NCBI RefSeq assembly: GCF_002224365.1
Contig: NZ_CP022437.1
Coordinates: 2,542,001-2,606,000, forward strand
Source: Virgibacillus necropolis
GTDB taxonomy: Bacteria > Bacillota > Bacilli > Bacillales > Amphibacillaceae
Reading direction: 5' to 3'
DNA length: 64,000 bases
The notes below the pieces were generated by a model that was given only the letters and a program-made list of their open reading frames with translations, was not told the origin of the DNA and did not search any database. This document shows positions 27,612 through 38,153 of the stretch, piece by piece. How positions within the stretch are numbered: position 1 is the stretch's first letter; each line of letters opens with the position of its first letter. The translations under genes and the position numbers were made by a program.

Positions 27612-28961
27612 TTACATGAAAGGAAACTTCATTCCTGCTCCTTTACCTTTTTTGCCTTTTTGCATGTTAGTCATTTGCTTCATCATCTTTTTCATTTCAT
27701 CAAATTGCTTTAATAAACGATTGACTTGTGAAACAGATGTACCGGATCCAGCAGCAATTCGTTTTTTACGACTAGCATTCATAAGACTCGGTTCTTGCCT
27801 TTCTTGCTTCGTCATGGATTGAATAATAGCTTCTACATGTACCAGTTGTTTCTCGTCTAATTGCGCATTCTTTAAACCTTTCATTTTACCTGCTCCTGGA
27901 ATCATAGCCATGAGATCATCTAGTGGTCCCATATTTTTCACTTGACCCATTTGTTCCAAAAAGTCATCAAATGTAAATGACATCGTTCGCATTTTTTCTT
28001 CTAAGGCTTTAGCTTGCTTTTCATCAACATTCGTTTGAGCTTTCTCAATTAACGTTAAGACATCGCCCATACCGAGAATTCGAGAAGCCATGCGCTCTGG
28101 ATGAAATGCTTCCAGCTCGTCTAGCTTTTCACCCATCCCTGCAAATTTAATTGGCTTATCTGTGACTGCCTTAATAGATAGGGCTGCACCGCCACGTGTA
28201 TCGCCGTCAAGTTTCGTTAGAACGACACCAGTAATATCAAGTTGCTCGTTAAAGCTCTCTGCTACATTTACAGCATCCTGACCAGTCATTGAATCAACTA
28301 CTAAGAAGATTTCATCTGGATTCACACTAGCTTTTATATCCTGTAGCTCATCCATTAATTCATTATCAACATGCAAACGACCTGCTGTATCAATAATGAC
28401 ATAATCATTATGTTCCGCTTTTGCCTGTTCAATGGCCTTCTTAGCAATATCAACTGGTTTCGCCTCAGTTCCCATCGAAAAGACAGGCATAGTCAATTGG
28501 TCTCCAAGTGTTTCGAGTTGCTTAATAGCTGCTGGACGATAAATATCGCAAGCAACTAACAGCGGAGAACGATTATGTTTTTTTCTGAGCAAATTTGCTA
28601 GTTTACCGGTTGTGGTTGTTTTACCCGCACCCTGCAAGCCAACCATCATAATGACAGTTGGTGATTTATCTGCTACAGCTATTTTGCTTTGTTCTCCACC
28701 CATTAGTATAGACAGTTCGTCTTTTACAACTTTTATAACTTGCTGTCCAGGTGTTAAGCTTTCCATTACCTCTTGACCAGTTGCACGCTCTTTTATTCGA
28801 CTTATTAGCTCCTTTACAACTTTAAAGTTTACATCAGCTTCTAGAAGTGCAAGTCGGACTTCTCTTGTCATTTCTTTTACATCTTGTTCAGATACTTTAC
28901 CCTTACCGGTTATCTTTTTAATTGTACTTTGTAAACGGTCGGAAAGTCCTTCAAATGCCAT
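27612..28961 (-). CDS. ffh: Signal recognition particle protein Ffh
   Basis: SRP54 GTPase that binds 4.5S/scRNA and nascent membrane proteins. 449 residues. N domain MAFEGLSDRLQSTIKKITG; G domain with Walker A MVGLQGAGKTTTTGKLA (about 101-117), CDIYRPAAIKQL, DTAGRLHVD and TKLDGDTRGGAALS; C-terminal methionine-rich M domain (FDEMKKMMKQMTNMQKGKKGKGAGM), which binds signal peptide and RNA. It follows ylxM by 13 bases. Confidence 0.98.
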   Translation of the reverse strand: MAFEGLSDRLQSTIKKITGKGKVSEQDVKEMTREVRLALLEADVNFKVVKELISRIKERATGQEVMESLTPGQQVIKVVKDELSILMGGEQSKIAVADKSPTVIMMVGLQGAGKTTTTGKLANLLRKKHNRSPLLVACDIYRPAAIKQLETLGDQLTMPVFSMGTEAKPVDIAKKAIEQAKAEHNDYVIIDTAGRLHVDNELMDELQDIKASVNPDEIFLVVDSMTGQDAVNVAESFNEQLDITGVVLTKLDGDTRGGAALSIKAVTDKPIKFAGMGEKLDELEAFHPERMASRILGMGDVLTLIEKAQTNVDEKQAKALEEKMRTMSFTFDDFLEQMGQVKNMGPLDDLMAMIPGAGKMKGLKNAQLDEKQLVHVEAIIQSMTKQERQEPSLMNASRKKRIAAGSGTSVSQVNRLLKQFDEMKKMMKQMTNMQKGKKGKGAGMKFPFM

Positions 28962-28974
28962 AGAAGGTGTCCCC

Positions 28975-29313
28975 CTAATCTATTTCTTTTAATTTAATAA
29001 ACATACTTTTTGTTTCATTTGTTATTGTATTTTCTGCAATATCTCGTTCAATTTGATCTAAAAGTTTCATGCGAGATTTAAATTTATCATATAAATAAAG
29101 TTTGTTCTCATATGATTCAAGCATCAATTCTGTGCGTTTAATATTATCATACACAGCTTGTCTAGAAACCTTGGACAGTTCGGAAATTTCACCAAGCGAA
29201 TAATCCTCTAAATAATACATTTCCATGTAATTACGTTGTTTAGGTGTTAGTAATGCTTGGTAAAAATCAAACAAATAATTAATGCGTGTCGTTTTTTCTA
29301 GCATTCCAAACAC
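28975..29313 (-). CDS. ylxM: SRP-associated helix-turn-helix protein YlxM
   Basis: A 112-residue sigma-70 region 4-like DNA/RNA-binding protein found next to ffh; it binds SRP RNA and modulates SRP assembly in related Gram-positives. [45 protein letters not shown] carries the helix-turn-helix (about 13-57), and a charged helical C-terminus follows. Gene order ftsY-ylxM-ffh is the Bacillus one. Confidence 0.93.
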   Translation of the reverse strand: MFGMLEKTTRINYLFDFYQALLTPKQRNYMEMYYLEDYSLGEISELSKVSRQAVYDNIKRTELMLESYENKLYLYDKFKSRMKLLDQIERDIAENTITNETKSMFIKLKEID

Positions 29314-29392
29314 CCCTCGTTAAGTGAAAGTCCTTTACAATATAATAACGAATATAGTTTTTACCTGTCAACTAAGAAAAGTGAAGCTGCAA

Positions 29393-30391
29393 CTAGTACT
29401 CGTTATCATCTTCAAGCATATCAGCAAATAAACCAAATACAAAGGCTTGTGCGTTAAACTTTTGTAGGTCTGTGATTTCTTCCCCAAGTCCAACATATTT
29501 TACTGGGATATGTAACTCATTACGAATTGCCAAGACTATCCCACCTTTTGCTGTCCCATCAAGCTTCGTTAATACGATTCCTGAAACATTTGTTGCTTCT
29601 AAGAATGTCTTAGCTTGACTCATTGCATTTTGACCAGTTGTTGCATCTAAGACTAGCAATACCTCATGTGGCGCATTTGGGACCTCTCGCTCTATGACAC
29701 GCTTCACCTTTGACAGTTCGTTCATTAAATTTACTTTATTTTGCAAACGCCCTGCTGTATCGCAAATTAACACATCTGCATTACGCGTTTTTGCGGCTTT
29801 AATTCCGTCAAAAATAACAGCAGCTGGGTCACTACCAGCGCCTTGTTTAATAATATCCACGCCTGCACGTTCTCCCCAGACTTCAAGTTGTTCGATAGCT
29901 CCTGCTCGAAACGTATCTCCAGCTGCTAATACCACTTTTTTTCCGTCAGATTTTAGCTGATGTGCTAACTTTCCAATAGAGGTTGTTTTTCCTACACCGT
30001 TCACGCCAACAACTAACATGACCGTTAATTCATTTTGTTGAAAATTTAATTCTTCTATACTTTCGTCATCATCACCATAATATATTTCCACTAACTTTTC
30101 GGAAATAACATCTTTAACATCTTTTGTATCTTTAATATTACGTCGCTTCACTTCCATTTTTAATTCATCAATTAAGTCCATAACCGTCATAACACCAACG
30201 TCGGCAGTTATCAAAACCTCTTCTAGTTCTTCAAAGAAGTCCTCGTCCACTTTTCGATATTTGGCGATTAAATCATTGATTTTGCCTGAGAAGGAGTTTC
30301 TCGTTTTGGTCATACCTTCTTTATATTTAGTAGAAATTTCTTCTTCATCATTTTGCTTAAATTTGTTTTTTAATTTATCCATAAAACCCAT
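29393..30391 (-). CDS. ftsY: Signal recognition particle receptor FtsY
   Basis: SRP receptor GTPase at the membrane, which forms the GTP-dependent complex with Ffh. 332 residues. A short acidic/basic N-terminal region without the long A domain of E. coli, then the NG domain: VVGVNGVGKTTSIGKLAHQL (Walker A), AGDTFRAGAIEQLEVW, CDTAGRLQNKVNLM, LTKLDGTAKGGIVLA and the C-terminal VKYVGLGEEITDLQKF. A TTG precedes the ATG by one codon; ATG at 30391 is chosen because of AAGGAGG upstream. It follows smc by 12 bases. Confidence 0.97.
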   Translation of the reverse strand: MGFMDKLKNKFKQNDEEEISTKYKEGMTKTRNSFSGKINDLIAKYRKVDEDFFEELEEVLITADVGVMTVMDLIDELKMEVKRRNIKDTKDVKDVISEKLVEIYYGDDDESIEELNFQQNELTVMLVVGVNGVGKTTSIGKLAHQLKSDGKKVVLAAGDTFRAGAIEQLEVWGERAGVDIIKQGAGSDPAAVIFDGIKAAKTRNADVLICDTAGRLQNKVNLMNELSKVKRVIEREVPNAPHEVLLVLDATTGQNAMSQAKTFLEATNVSGIVLTKLDGTAKGGIVLAIRNELHIPVKYVGLGEEITDLQKFNAQAFVFGLFADMLEDDNEY

Positions 30392-30403
30392 CAAAATTCC
30401 TCC

Positions 30404-33400
30404 TTAAAACTTCACTAATTCTTTTGTATCCTCTAACCTGACAGAAACCAACCTGGAAACACCTGATTCCTGCATAGTGACACCGTATAACACATCCGCT
30501 TCTTCCATCGTTCCTTTTCGATGGGTGATAACGATAAATTGGGTGTTCTTGCTGTACATTTTGACATATTTAGCAAACCGCATCACATTAGCCTCGTCTA
30601 ATGCTGCTTCAACCTCATCTAACACACAGAACGGGACAGGTCTAACACGCAAGATTGCAAATAACAATGCAATAGCAGTCAATGCTCGCTCACCGCCAGA
30701 AAGTAAGCCGAGATGTTGCAGTTTTTTACCTGGTGGCTGAGCAATTATATCAACACCAGTTTCAAGGATGTTTTTAGGATCAGTTAATTTTAGTTCCGCA
30801 TGTCCCCCACCGAATAATTCCTTAAATACGATCCCAAATTCGTCCTTAATTTGAGTAAAAGTAGTTTCGAAACGTTTCTGCATTTCTTCATCCATCTCAG
30901 CAATCGCCGAAAACATCGTTTCTTTTGCATGTACTAGATCATCTTTTTGTTCAGATAGGAAAGTGAAACGTTCCATAATACGATCATACTCATCTATCGC
31001 ACCGAGATTAACTGCACCTAAATCTTCTATCGATTTTTTTATTTGCTGAACACTTATTTTTGTTTTCTTAAGATCATCCGTTTTATTGTAAGATGCTTTT
31101 GCTCGTTCATAGGTTAGCATGTATTCCGATTGTAAATGTGTTAAGTGATTCTCTAGCTCTACATCTAGTCGATTTGATTTGACTTCCTTTTCCTGGATTT
31201 GTCTTGCTATCGCCTGATAAGATCTATTTTGTTCCCTTAGCTCTCTTTCCGCATCCTGAACAAATTGCGTTAGATTGCTACGATTTCGTCGCTTCTCCTG
31301 TATATCATTTGTAATCTTTTCTTTTTCAGCTTGGTAATTAGCAATATGATCAGTGACTTGGGCTTCCGTAACCTCATTTTCCTTCAAATCTATTAATTCT
31401 TGTAGCTTATCTCTGTGATCATCAAACTGTTGACTTCCTAGTTCAATTTCTTCTGTTAATGCTTTCGTTTTACCGCGTTGGTTTTTCACACGTTCCTCTA
31501 GTTCTGCCAATAGAATTTGGTTTTGATGGAAATCATGTTGGACCTGCTCTTTATTCTCTTTTAATTTACTTTCTTGTTCACCTAATTCATCAATTTTTTG
31601 TTGAATTCCTGCAATTTCATTCTCAATCTTACTTAACTCTTCCGATAAAAAATTACGGCGATCTGTTAATTCACTTTCCTCTGTTTCAAATTGTTTTTTA
31701 TCCTGGTCATATAAAGCTAAATTATTATTCACTGTGTTTAAACGCATTTCTACTTGATTGTACGCCGCTTTCTTATCTTGCAAAGCTTGATTACTTCCTC
31801 GAAACCTTTCTTGCATTTTCTCTAAATTTTCTTCGTTACGGTCAATTGACTCTTTTGCGGCCTGAACTTTTTCCTCAAACAATACTGTTCGTTGTTGGAA
31901 TTCTGCAAGCTTCTCCGTGATTCCTTGCAGATCCTGATCACGTGTAAATAATGACTGATTTGTTTTTTTGATCGCCCCACCTGACATAGACCCCCCAGGA
32001 TTCACTACATCCCCGTCAAGTGTCACAATACGAAACTTGCGCATGACCAATTTAGCTATTTCATTGGCTTCTTTTAATGATTTCGCGATGATTACATGTC
32101 CCATTAAATGCTCAATTGCTCTTTGGTGAGTGGAATTGCATTTCACTAGCTTAGAAGCAACACCAATAAAACCAGTTTGATCTTTCAATTGTGCCAACAC
32201 ATTTTCAGAAATAAATCGAGGTTGAATTGATTTTAATGGTAAAAATGTTGCTCTCCCTTTATTTGTATCTTTCAACCACTTAATTGCTTCACGAGCCGCA
32301 TGGTCCTCGTCAACAACAACATGTTGCGCTTGTCCGCCTAATACGGTTTCGATAGCATTAACATATTTTTTTGGTACATCAATTAGTTCAATTACCGCAC
32401 CATGAATTTTCGTTAATTTATTCTCTTCGCGCGCTTTTAAAACTGCTTTTACACCATGAAAAAAACCTTGGAAGTCTTCTTTCATTTCTTCAAGCATTTC
32501 TTTTCTTGACTTCATTTTCTCTATGTATTGAAATCCTTGATTTAATTTTAGTTGAAGTTCCTGGTACTCACTTTTTTCCTTGCTAAGTGTATCCTTTATT
32601 TTTTTGATTTCCTTTTCATCTGAAGAATAGTTTTTTTGCAGTTTGTTAAGTCTTTTAGCAATACTTGATTTATCTTTTTCAAGTTCTTCTCTTGTTTTCA
32701 CGGTATCACTATTTTTGTCTTCCTGTTTCTGCTTTTTAACTAGTAGTTGATTGATTTGTTGTTCAATTGATTGTTGCTCATTTCGGTTGGCCGCTCGACT
32801 ATTCAGATACTCAATGTATTCTGATTTGAGTTCTTCAATTTGATCTGCAATGGATTCTTTATCTACTGTTAACTGTTTTTCCAGCTGACTTACCTTTTTC
32901 TTAACTGTGTTCCGTTCTTTTGTTACTGTTTCATATTTTTCTTTTTCTTGTTGAAGCTCTTCTTTTAATTGACTAATTCGTTGTTCCATTGCTTGCTTAT
33001 CCGTTTCTAGCTTTGTTTTATTCTCTTCAAAATGCTTCATTCTTTCCTGTAAAACGTGTTTTTTACCTTCGAATTGCTCTAATTTCTGTGTAATATCTAG
33101 CAGCCCAGCTTGTATCTGTTCTATTTCATCATCTAAAGCATTAATTTTGCTGCGTTCTACTTCCAGATTCGCTTCTTCTTTCTGAACGGCAGTTTTTATT
33201 GCCAATTCATTTGTTTTTTCTTTTTCTAATTCATCTAATACCTGTTGCCACTCACTATGCAACTGCTCTATTTCCGTAATCATTAATGAGATTTCTTGTT
33301 GCTTTAATTGTTCCCTTGCCTGATTGTATTTCTTTGCTGTCTCGGCCTGTTCCTGAAGTGGTCCAAGTTGTTGTTCAATTTCATGAATAATATCTTCTAC

Positions 33401-33970
33401 TCGATTTAAATTTTCTTGTGTTTCAGCTAACTTATACTCAGCTTTCTTTTTCCGTTGTTTATATTTTAATACGCCCGCGGCTTCTTCAAAAATAGTTCGA
33501 CGTTCTTCCGCTTTTGAACTTAAAATTTCCTCAACTTTACCTTGACTAATAATGGAAAAAGCTTCCCTACCAAGTCCAGAATCCATAAATAAGTCAATTA
33601 TATCCTTTAACCTACAGGATTGTTTATTAATATAAAATTCACTATCACCAGAACGATATACACGTCTTGTGATACTAACTTCCTCATAATCAAGTGGTAC
33701 TGCTTGATCATTGTTATCAAGAACCAATGATACTTCAGCCACGTTTAACGCCCTTCTTGTATCACTACCTTGGAAAATGATATCCTCCATTTTGGATCCA
33801 CGAAGTGATTTAGCTGATTGCTCACCAAGTACCCATCGTATCGCATCGGTTATATTACTCTTTCCACTCCCATTCGGGCCCACTACTGCAGTGACGCCTG
33901 GCACAAAGTCCACTTGTATACGCTCTGCAAAAGATTTAAATCCTATACTTTCTAATCGTTTTAAATACAT
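30404..33970 (-). CDS. smc: Chromosome condensation ATPase Smc
   Basis: Structural maintenance of chromosomes protein; with ScpA and ScpB it forms the loop-extruding condensin. About 1188 residues. Walker A in VVGPNGSGKSNITDAIRWVLG near residue 32; two long coiled-coil arms rich in Lys, Glu and Gln (about 170-510 and 680-1000); hinge around 515-665 (HGAVIELIDVPKKYVNAIET; GSMSGGA at its end); the ABC signature LSGGERALTAIALLFAILR and Walker B FCVLDEVEAALDEANV near the C-terminus. ATG at 33970 is preferred over the one six bases earlier because of spacing from AGGAGA. Unusually, rnc is not directly upstream. Confidence 0.98.
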   Translation of the reverse strand: MYLKRLESIGFKSFAERIQVDFVPGVTAVVGPNGSGKSNITDAIRWVLGEQSAKSLRGSKMEDIIFQGSDTRRALNVAEVSLVLDNNDQAVPLDYEEVSITRRVYRSGDSEFYINKQSCRLKDIIDLFMDSGLGREAFSIISQGKVEEILSSKAEERRTIFEEAAGVLKYKQRKKKAEYKLAETQENLNRVEDIIHEIEQQLGPLQEQAETAKKYNQAREQLKQQEISLMITEIEQLHSEWQQVLDELEKEKTNELAIKTAVQKEEANLEVERSKINALDDEIEQIQAGLLDITQKLEQFEGKKHVLQERMKHFEENKTKLETDKQAMEQRISQLKEELQQEKEKYETVTKERNTVKKKVSQLEKQLTVDKESIADQIEELKSEYIEYLNSRAANRNEQQSIEQQINQLLVKKQKQEDKNSDTVKTREELEKDKSSIAKRLNKLQKNYSSDEKEIKKIKDTLSKEKSEYQELQLKLNQGFQYIEKMKSRKEMLEEMKEDFQGFFHGVKAVLKAREENKLTKIHGAVIELIDVPKKYVNAIETVLGGQAQHVVVDEDHAAREAIKWLKDTNKGRATFLPLKSIQPRFISENVLAQLKDQTGFIGVASKLVKCNSTHQRAIEHLMGHVIIAKSLKEANEIAKLVMRKFRIVTLDGDVVNPGGSMSGGAIKKTNQSLFTRDQDLQGITEKLAEFQQRTVLFEEKVQAAKESIDRNEENLEKMQERFRGSNQALQDKKAAYNQVEMRLNTVNNNLALYDQDKKQFETEESELTDRRNFLSEELSKIENEIAGIQQKIDELGEQESKLKENKEQVQHDFHQNQILLAELEERVKNQRGKTKALTEEIELGSQQFDDHRDKLQELIDLKENEVTEAQVTDHIANYQAEKEKITNDIQEKRRNRSNLTQFVQDAERELREQNRSYQAIARQIQEKEVKSNRLDVELENHLTHLQSEYMLTYERAKASYNKTDDLKKTKISVQQIKKSIEDLGAVNLGAIDEYDRIMERFTFLSEQKDDLVHAKETMFSAIAEMDEEMQKRFETTFTQIKDEFGIVFKELFGGGHAELKLTDPKNILETGVDIIAQPPGKKLQHLGLLSGGERALTAIALLFAILRVRPVPFCVLDEVEAALDEANVMRFAKYVKMYSKNTQFIVITHRKGTMEEADVLYGVTMQESGVSRLVSVRLEDTKELVKF

Positions 33971-34161
33971 AAACATTCTCCTAAATAAACCCCGAGATCA
34001 TATATAACCGATACGTGGTACTTACTAATTCGTACTAAAATTTGGCTTTTACCGCATTTATTTTATCATAAACATCCTATTTTATCATTTATAGCTTTAT
34101 TCAAATGTTTATATAGGTACCGAACCTAAGTTACATTATTATAAGAAAGCACTATTTTATT

Positions 34162-34200
34162 TTATACTTAAAGAGGGTAACCAAAGTAATGGTTACCCTC
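34162..34200 (-). terminator. Terminator downstream of the DUF1540 gene
   Basis: A perfect 11-base-pair hairpin, GAGGGTAACCA/TGGTTACCCTC with a six-base loop, just after the stop codon of the small gene; on the minus strand it is followed by TTTAAGTATAAAATA, a weak T tract. Confidence 0.65.
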
Positions 34201-34206
34201 AATAGT

Positions 34207-34362
34207 TTAAATCTCTGGTACAAATGTTTTACAATCCGTTTCTTCACTATTAGATGCCTTTTTCCCTTTATGACTAACTACATAAATAGAATCTGCCTGG
34301 CATTTATTTCCTGAACCCCAATACTTACAATTGTTGACTTCACATAGAACATCTTGAGCCAT
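34207..34362 (-). CDS. Small DUF1540 cysteine protein, 51 residues
   Basis: A small gene easily missed by length filters. The product starts MAQDVLCEVNNCKYWGSGNK and continues with CQADSIYVVS and ETDCKTFVPEI. The four cysteines (positions 7, 12, 21 and 44) and the ending S..TDCKTF fit the DUF1540 family, thought to bind metal. GGGAGG lies nine bases before the ATG, and a terminator hairpin follows the stop. Function unknown. It sits alone between gdhA and smc at the edge of the accessory block. Confidence 0.85.
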   Translation of the reverse strand: MAQDVLCEVNNCKYWGSGNKCQADSIYVVSHKGKKASNSEETDCKTFVPEI

Positions 34363-34527
34363 ACTATCATACCTCCCTTATTTGATTATCATTTCCAAAT
34401 TGTGAGGTACTGATACTTTTTTATTTACGTATCTCATTGCATGATTAGCTATTTATTGGCAGCTTTTTGTAGTGCTAAATCTTTTTGTACACAAAATACG
34501 CACCCACCTCTAAAAACAATACGTTTA

Positions 34528-35931
<1,404 letters not shown>

Positions 35932-35953
35932 TTAAATGAATTTTGCTTTTAAG

Positions 35954-35982
35954 TTTAAAATCGTAAACATATTCTATGTCAA
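35954..35982 (-). promoter_or_regulatory. Probable sigma-A promoter of gdhA
   Basis: Minus strand: TTGACA (35982-35977), 17-base spacer, TTTAAA (35959-35954). The -35 box is perfect; the -10 matches four of six. About 40 bases before the gdhA start. Confidence 0.5.
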
Positions 35983-36043
35983 TTGAAGAAAATCCGAAGC
36001 ATACAAGTATGGGACGAAACTAAGGGAACGTATCTTAAAACAT

Positions 36044-36097
36044 AAAGTAACTACCCTATGCCCCTTGGTGAGCATTTAGGGTAGTTACTTTACTTTT
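36044..36097. terminator. Strong bidirectional hairpin upstream of gdhA
   Basis: AAAGTAACTACCCTA pairs perfectly with TAGGGTAGTTACTTT around an 18-base loop, followed on the plus strand by ACTTTTAT and flanked on the other side by A/T-rich sequence. It probably insulates gdhA from upstream transcription. Confidence 0.6.
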
Positions 36098-36668
36098 ATA
36101 AGCTAATATGTGAGCTACCTCTTTAAAGGGGTATTGCACTTAGCTACTAGCATCGTAGTATACGACATTTAAATGATACTTTATTTTGACTATTTACATT
36201 ATACCTTATTTTGACTATTTGTTAAATAATTTTACTTGAAATAAAACAATATTTTTTTGATAACTAAAAAGCATTAGTGAAAAAAGAATAGAGAAAACGT
36301 TATTTCCAAGGTAATAGGATTAACATTACTTAAAAATAGTATCCTTATCTGTACCCGGATAGGAAATGGGCTTTCGCTTGATATAAATCAAACACAATTT
36401 CCAACTAATTATAACAGGTCTTTTCTTCCCCAGGGAATGGATTACTATTTTGATGAAGGAATTGAAAAAACTATAAAAAACGACACTTTTCTACAGTGAT
36501 TTTTCAATTCGTGTTTTTTAGAATAGCACAAATAAAAAAATAATTCTATACTTATCGTATACGATACTGAAAAACTTTTAAGAAATCACTCTCGATAAAA
36601 AGTTAAAAGTTATATACAGTCTAATGCGGAAAGAAGCCCTCTTTTAAATAGTTAGTCTTGATATCTTA

Positions 36669-36722
36669 AAAAGAGGGACATTACTCCAGCACCTGTCTCT
36701 TTGCTAGGGTAATGTCCCTCTT
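36669..36722 (-). terminator. Terminator downstream of the phosphoesterase gene
   Basis: Minus strand: AAGAGGGACATTAC...GTAATGTCCCTCTT, a perfect 14-base-pair stem with a 26-base loop, followed by TTTTAAG. It begins about 24 bases after the stop codon. Confidence 0.75.
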
Positions 36723-36745
36723 CAATTTATAATCATATCTTCTTT

Positions 36746-37837
36746 TTATTGAATACCATAGTCTTTTGCAAAAACCATATGGGTTTCAACGAGAACGTCT
36801 TTTTTGTCTTCGTTGAGATTGAACACCCTTGCTCCGCGCAATCTGTGGTTTTCATTACCTTCCAGACCATAGGTGCCGAATCCTGTACTTCCCGCATAGC
36901 CTAACTTGATTCCATAATAGTTGCCAACATATGTATTCACATGGTCATGGCCGGAGAAGACGCCTTCAACGTCACCTCTTTCTAACATAGCTGCAAACAT
37001 GCCACTATTAAACGGACCGGAGCAAACACATTCGTTCTTTTCTCCTGTGATATCATGCTTATCAACAGCCTTGGCATGACTCTCTTTCGTTCTTTCATTT
37101 GGGCTCGCGTACCACATAAATTCAAATTCTTTGAGAGGAATGTGCATAAACGCCAGTGATGGAACTTTATGGCCGGTTTGACGCTCCAACTTTTGAGAAG
37201 TCTCATAATACCATTGCACTTGATCAAAACGGAGCCAGTCCCAACTCGGATATCCTTCAAAGTCTTGTCCAGCGATTTCCTCTGGAGCATACCTCCCGCT
37301 GTCAAACAACCAAATATTGAATGCTGCCTTCTTGCCTTTGGAATCTCGGATTAACAAGTTTGTGTTACCGGTCCCGGTAATGTCCTTTACCCCAGGCTTG
37401 TTCACGTTATGTTCGTAAGACATATATATATCCAGCATATCTTCCTCATCGAGGCCGGTCTTTGACGTATGGTCCGCGTCATGGTTGCCGAAAGTGACCG
37501 CCCACTTCACTCCTTTTTTTTCCATCGGCTGGGCAATATTGTTGATGGCTTTCTTGACCTCCTCAGGTGTTTCCATGTCACCATTAATACTGTCTCCATT
37601 CAACACAACGAGATCGGGCTTCTCTTCATCAAGTACCTTTTCCATTAGTTTTACAGTTCTAGGGTCGATATTCTCGTCATCTTGCATATCATTAAACTGT
37701 ACAATCCTGAATTTTCCATCAGAATTGAATTGAAGCTTCACATTGTCGTTTGTAACTGCCACAGCTGAGTTATTAATTCCACTTGTCATGACTGCAATTA
37801 AGATAATTCCTACAAGCACTAATTTAGTCAATCTCAT
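36746..37837 (-). CDS. Secreted calcineurin-like metallophosphoesterase (Dcr2-type)
   Basis: A 363-residue phosphoesterase with an N-terminal signal peptide (VLVGIILIAVMTSG core, Ala-x-Ala-like end near 25-27). Metal-site motifs are visible: FNDMQDD (50-54 region), NGDSING (Asp82), GNHD (118-120), MHIP and GHDHVN. The first motif, normally Asp-x-His, reads Asp50-Met-Gln52, so one usual metal ligand is changed. The overall pattern fits the Dcr2/purple-acid-like subfamily. An array of PHO boxes lies upstream, so phosphate-starvation control and a role in scavenging phosphate outside the cell are likely. The substrate cannot be told from sequence. Confidence 0.85.
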   Translation of the reverse strand: MRLTKLVLVGIILIAVMTSGINNSAVAVTNDNVKLQFNSDGKFRIVQFNDMQDDENIDPRTVKLMEKVLDEEKPDLVVLNGDSINGDMETPEEVKKAINNIAQPMEKKGVKWAVTFGNHDADHTSKTGLDEEDMLDIYMSYEHNVNKPGVKDITGTGNTNLLIRDSKGKKAAFNIWLFDSGRYAPEEIAGQDFEGYPSWDWLRFDQVQWYYETSQKLERQTGHKVPSLAFMHIPLKEFEFMWYASPNERTKESHAKAVDKHDITGEKNECVCSGPFNSGMFAAMLERGDVEGVFSGHDHVNTYVGNYYGIKLGYAGSTGFGTYGLEGNENHRLRGARVFNLNEDKKDVLVETHMVFAKDYGIQ

Positions 37838-37900
37838 GTATAAATTTCCCCCCCTCCATTATTCAATTTTGATCAGTCAAGTATAATAATACCAGTAGAA

Positions 37901-37936
37901 TATTAAGTGAATGTTAATAGAATGTAATATTGTAAA
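37901..37936 (-). promoter_or_regulatory. PhoP-binding PHO-box array upstream of the phosphoesterase
   Basis: On the minus strand ATTACA (37928-37923), TTAACA (37917-37912) and TTAATA (37906-37901) are spaced exactly 11 bases apart, with a further TTTACA at 37936-37931. Tandem TT(A/T/C)ACA hexamers with 11-base periodicity are the binding pattern of phosphorylated PhoP. TATTAT/TATACT hexamers suitable as -10 boxes follow at about 37880-37892. The gene starts 64 bases downstream. Confidence 0.7.
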
Positions 37937-37952
37937 ACGTAAAAACTTTATG

Positions 37953-37985
37953 AAACTGAAACAACCCCACATTATGTGAGGTTGT
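37953..37985 (-). terminator. Terminator at the end of the siderophore operon
   Basis: Minus strand: ACAACCTCACAT-a-ATGTGGGGTTGT followed by TTCAGTTTC. A near-perfect 12-base-pair stem (one G-T-type mismatch) lying about 170 bases after the last biosynthetic gene. The T tract is short, but the stem is strong. Confidence 0.65.
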
Positions 37986-38150
37986 CCGTTTCGATTACTG
38001 CGAAACGCATTAAAAGCAATCGGCTCCCGTTTTTCTTCCAATTTTTCTAACGAAATAACTGGTGCAGTTTCTCTCCCATTTAACACTAAGCCGTCTTTTC
38101 TTGTGCTTTTCGAGGAAAAGTAATAATTAAGTTCTTTTTTGCACCCTCTA
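37966..38150 (-). pseudogene. Possible remnant gene after the siderophore operon
   Basis: Between the last siderophore gene and its terminator two overlapping frames look protein-like but neither is complete. After GAGGGTG, one frame reads NLIITFPRKAQEKTA and then stops at 38090; the next frame continues GLVLNGRETAPVISLEKLEE followed by KREPIAFNAFRSNRNG, with no proper start. Joining them by a one-base shift would give a polypeptide of about 60 residues that runs into the terminator. I do not recognise it. It may be a frameshifted small gene or chance. Confidence 0.3.
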
Positions 38151-38153
38151 AAG

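Noticed and set aside
34449-34524. Minus-strand frame reading RGGCVFCVQKDLALQKAANK just after gdhA
   Set aside because: It looks protein-like with a CxxC, but there is no start codon and it is out of frame with gdhA. Left as unexplained rather than called a gene.
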